Position numbers and translations under genes: made by a program
Notes under the pieces: model-generated
What the model saw: only the letters and a program-made list of their open reading frames with translations
Told to the model about the DNA's origin: nothing
Database searches by the model: none
Assembly: GCA_963854835.1 (NCBI GenBank)
Contig: OY978526.1
Span: 36,804,501 to 36,868,500, forward strand
Origin: Megamerina dolium
Taxonomy: Eukaryota > Arthropoda > Insecta > Diptera > Megamerinidae
Length of the DNA: 64,000 bases
Reading direction: 5' to 3'
Shown: piece after piece, positions 60,520 to 64,000 of the stretch
Position numbering within the stretch: the stretch's first letter is position 1
How the letters are laid out: each line of letters starts with the position of its first letter

Positions 60520-60827
60520 TGTTGGACGTTGCTGCCATTCATAGTGACAATATTGATGTTGCACTTTGTCAAAAATGTAAAATGCTGCTGGGGTATTAAT
60601 TAATTGTAATTATTTTAGTGCATATATTGTTGTTGTATTTTTTAATTATTAGCTTATCCATATGTATTATCAAAATGCATGATTTATAAGACGTAATATA
60701 ATGTCTAACTAGCTGAGCGGGTAAGAATGTCAGTAAAAGAGGCAGAGAAAGTGTGTATGTGTATGTGTAAATATGTATATTTTTTTTATATGTAAATGTA
60801 TGCATGGGAGAAATATAGATGGAGAAA

Positions 60828-60842
60828 GAGAGAGAGAGAGAG

Positions 60843-60876
<34 letters not shown>
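60828..60876. repeat. Compound (AG)n(TG)n microsatellite
   Basis: AG units run to about 60846 and pass directly into about 15 TG units. Confidence 0.95.
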
Positions 60877-60878
<2 letters not shown>

Positions 60879-62315
60879 TTTTAATGTAAGAAAGTATAAA
60901 TATGATGTATTATTATAATAAAAATTATTATTACTAATATTTTTATACATTTAAATCTATATTAACTTGCATCTACATGTGCCATTGTGTATAAAAATGA
61001 AATAATAGTGATGAAACTGGTTTAGTTGGTGCATGCTGCATGAAAATTATTGAACAACAACAACAAATATGTCAGATATCAGAAGCATGTTGTGCGAAAT
61101 GTAACAACAAAAACTGGTTTGCTTTTGGGGTTTTTTTTTTTCTTTAAGAACCCTACTTCCGGCAGTGTCTAGCACAAAGCTATTGGAAAGTGAGTTATTT
61201 TAGTTGGTCCACTTAATTATGTGTAGCTACATTATTCATTATTGTCCATTAAATTTCTAGTAATTCAATTTAAGACAAGTCATCACAAAACATCACGAAA
61301 AAACTACTCACTGAAATTGTATAAATAATTTTTATTGTTATTATTAAAGTTGTTGTTGTTGTTGTAAATATTAATTAAAAATGTTAAATTTTACAAATTA
61401 CTTAAGTTTTGTCCTCATTGTTGGCATAATTAATCGAATCAATTACATCAGTACACAGCTCTTTCTCCGTCCATATACTTACAGCATATAATCATGCTTT
61501 TTTGAGCCTCTAATTAATTCATGCTCTCATTTAGCTTTTATGTGCAATTATATTGTTGGGTAATTTACACAAGGCTTCCTCTTCTTCTGCTTCTTTTCAT
61601 TTTCATTTTCATCTTACTTTATGGCTTTGTGTTTTAATAATTTTGTAATCAAGTCATTTCGTAGATGTTAGATAATAATGATATGGTTCTTGTTGTTGTT
61701 GTTATTCATGATTCTACCACATTCTTTTCGCACTATCATCATAGTGTTTTATCGATTTTTTTTCGTTGGTTTCTTCCAAACATTGTCGACATTGAAGTGT
61801 AAACAGCCTAATCGAGCTAGCTACACACACGCACCCAGATAACAACAACCCCTTTAAATATTCTTAAAGCAAAGGTTCAGCAAATAACAATAAGAACAAC
61901 AACTACGACGACGAAAAAAAAAAAAACATCAAGAAGCATTGCCCTCCATAATGTGTGACATTGACTTATGTACGTGTATTTATGTATGTATGCTGCGCTT
62001 ATGGCAGGCAATAGCAAACGGTCACATAGCCACAATATTATTAAATAAATGCGCCGAACGTAGGTATAACAGGAAAAAGTTAATTTAGTCAAGTTCTTGA
62101 GTTGTCACAGTCTACTTCTTTCAACATTTTCATTTGTGTTTCGTTTACATAACTCTCGCTATTTTTTCCCCGATTTGTTATTCCGATTTATTTGCTTTAA
62201 CACGCATTCGTACTGTTGGCGGCAAACACAACACGCACTTACGCACGCACGTACTTGGAGCTAAATATCATACATACATATGATTTGTTGCTATTAGCCT
62301 GCCTCTATGAAAACG

Positions 62316-62457
62316 ATGATGTCGTTGATGTCGATGATGTGGTTGATGTCGATGATGATGATGATGAACGTGTTGTATGGCATTGAACATTGACGAAAGA
62401 ACGAACGAACGAACGAACAAATAAATGAATGAATGAATGAATAAATGAATGAATGAA
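62316..62457. repeat. (GAT)n then (AACG)n/(AATG)n repeats
   Basis: GATGTC/GATGAT units at 62316-62368, then tetranucleotide AACG units at about 62396-62418 grading into AATG/AAATG units to 62457. They produce His-rich and Ser-Phe-Ile runs in minus-strand frames. Confidence 0.9.
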
Positions 62458-62567
62458 TTACGCAAACGATGATGAATGACGCCAACGACTATAGTAAATA
62501 AATATACATACAAACATACTCGTACAGGGCAGGCAATAGCAACAGTAACACATTATTATGATGACAA

Positions 62568-62612
62568 TGACGACTACGACGACGACGACGACTACGACAA
62601 TGACGACGATGA
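62568..62612. repeat. (ACG)n microsatellite
   Basis: GACGACTACGACGACG-type units, unusually CG-rich for this region. Confidence 0.85.
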
Positions 62613-63504
62613 ACTTGTCATAATCATATCAATAAAAAAGCAACAATAACAACAACAACAACAAGTAGAACAAAGAAAGCATTTGGTTTTTTTCTCATTG
62701 GGAAAGGTTATTTATTCAAGTCTAAAGCTAAATATGTATTGTTAATTCTTCCTCTTTTTGACGTATTCTTCTTTGCTTATGTATTTTGAGTGTGTTCATT
62801 TTTTTATATCACTCTCATTTTGTTATAATTTTGCTCGCAGCTAGATGCCACTATCATTAACAGCCGGCTAGATAGGCATTTATTATCAGCCAAATGATTC
62901 AATGGCCAGACGAAATTCATGATTTTGCATTTCATTGATTTTTCTTAATTATTGTTTGCTGTTGTTATTGTTTGAGTTTTTTTTCACTTCATCACCATTT
63001 CAATAGATTTGATTGCTGAAGTCATGAAAAATGGGATCCTTTCACCCTGAAAGGTAAGATACAGATAATATAATTGTATGTATGTACTTACTTGGTTTTC
63101 AGTTTATTTGAGAATAATTTTAAAGAGATTGTTTCATTTGATCGATTTATGCTACTTTCAAATGTCTGGAGAGAGCAAATCCAATAGGTTTTTTCTTTAC
63201 CTTTTTATGTTTCCTACAGTAATTTTGTAGTCTCTGATTAGTTGCTATCAATTTCTTATATCGACACCTTTGTTGTCTTTAAGAGACTCATACTAATACT
63301 GCCTGTGTCCCGAATCAAAATCCATTCACCAATAATCTCGTGCCCATGCATTATTGCAGGAAACTCCATCATAAATATCCATCCATGTTTTAAATGTTCA
63401 CTGCGTTTAACCTTACTACTCGATGCTCTAATTTTAAGTACTTATTACTGATAATACTGAAGCTTAGATAACCTGCACAAAACAAATATGTATGAGCGGT
63501 AGGC

Positions 63505-64000
63505 GTATGAGAGGTGGGCCTGGTTTTCATCCGATAATGCATATTTTCAAATAAATTTACCCCTCGCAGAATATAATATTATGTGCCGAGTTTCAATCCT
63601 ATAACTTTATCTCTTCGTGTATAAAGTTTAGAAACATAAATTCGAAATAATATTTTTGTAAGAGAGGTAGGCGTGGTTTTCAACCGATTTTGCCCATTCA
63701 CGAACTCATGTATTTATTAGCAAATTCAATCACATGTACCAAGTTTCTGCTTCATAGCTCTGTATTTTCGTATGAAAAGTGTAAAAACATGATTTCGGAA
63801 ACATAATTTTGTATGGGAGGTAGGTCTGATTTTTATGTTATTACATTCATTCTCAAACGGCTGCATGAATTAATAAATAAAAGTGTTTATACACAATTTC
63901 AGCTTAATATCTTTATATTTGCGTATGCAAAGTGTGATGTCATACTTTCGACAACATACATTTGTATGAAAGGTAGCCCTGATTTTTATCCAATTCCATT
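63505..64000. repeat. Tandem repeat with exact 153-bp period, cut by the window end
   Basis: The phrase GTATGNGAGGTNGGCNTG starts at 63505, 63658, 63811 and 63964, each exactly 153 bp after the last. Each unit goes on with a TTTTTATCCNATTNNNCCATT-like line, then CAAGTTTCTGCTTCATA and a GTATGNAAAGTGT line. The units are clearly diverged in sequence yet show no net insertion or deletion. A 16-bp partial echo of the motif also lies just before the first unit at 63489. Confidence 0.8.

Larger units (their letters stand above)
56603..63504. other. Long AT-rich spacer with many microsatellites, no gene seen
   Basis: An ATTT run at 57061-57095, A-rich DNA at 58600-58880, CAA runs at 58491-58506 and 59228-59264, TTG at 58918-58935. 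Frames on both strands at 59287-60301 (up to 131 codons) overlap each other in conflicting frames and show no known domain. Confidence 0.55.

Noticed and set aside
1..64000. CRISPR arrays, prokaryotic operons, integrons or phage
   Set aside because: No regularly spaced repeats with unique spacers and no prokaryote-like gene organisation; the sequence is clearly insect-like.

Overview
The window looks like non-coding DNA from a higher fly, most likely a tephritid fruit fly. The grounds are strong AT richness, dense dinucleotide and trinucleotide microsatellites, ATGTACAT/ACTCGTA-rich spacer, a repeat opening with TATACCCTGCA of the kind scattered through fly genomes, and DD41D mariner-like elements of the 'rosa' type (named from a Ceratitis species). 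The organism call is inference; no host gene is present to confirm it. I found no host protein-coding gene, rRNA, canonical tRNA or CRISPR that I can defend. The window is best read as intergenic or long-intron sequence that has collected transposable elements.

Layout. 1-6.7 kb: AT-rich spacer with a GC-richer, microsatellite-dense island at about 3.5-4.45 kb. 6.76-7.21 kb: 5'-truncated LINE with target-site duplications. 7.61-8.63 kb: near-perfect 509-bp tandem duplication. 10.0-10.8 kb: SINE fragment and a DD41D transposase relic. 14.65-14.82 kb: short SINE with a perfect 15-bp target-site duplication. 16-17.6 kb, 20.6 kb, 23.3-24.3 kb and 29.5-29.9 kb: decayed mariner, DD41D and LINE fragments and one doubtful copia-like relic. 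26.5-28.7 kb: DNA transposon with terminal inverted repeats, interrupted by a nested LINE. 32.6-33.9 kb: complete but dead DD34D mariner. 36.1-36.45 kb: internally deleted mariner-like element. 37.6-38.3 kb: dispersed fly repeat. 41.4-42.7 kb: almost intact DD41D mariner with 31-bp inverted repeats and TA target duplication. 45.0-45.4 kb: LINE RNase H relic. 46.9-47.2 kb: degenerate tandem repeat. 50.2-52.1 kb: mariner relics and a second copy of the 26.5-kb DNA transposon. 52.66-53.02 kb: full-length tRNA-derived SINE. 56.3-56.6 kb: a fourth SINE copy on the other strand. 56.6-63.5 kb: spacer rich in microsatellites. 63.5-64 kb: tandem repeat with an exact 153-bp period running off the window edge.

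How the parts relate. The retroelements form a coherent picture: a tRNA-derived SINE family with four copies, and an RTE/CR1-like LINE family with two clear copies and one relic. SINE and LINE copies end in a similar CCACATA motif, so the LINE may have mobilised the SINE. The DNA transposons are mostly Tc1/mariner superfamily, seen at all stages of decay. The features most worth following up are the SINE family with its candidate LINE partner and the unnamed inverted-repeat DNA transposon that dates the nested LINE.
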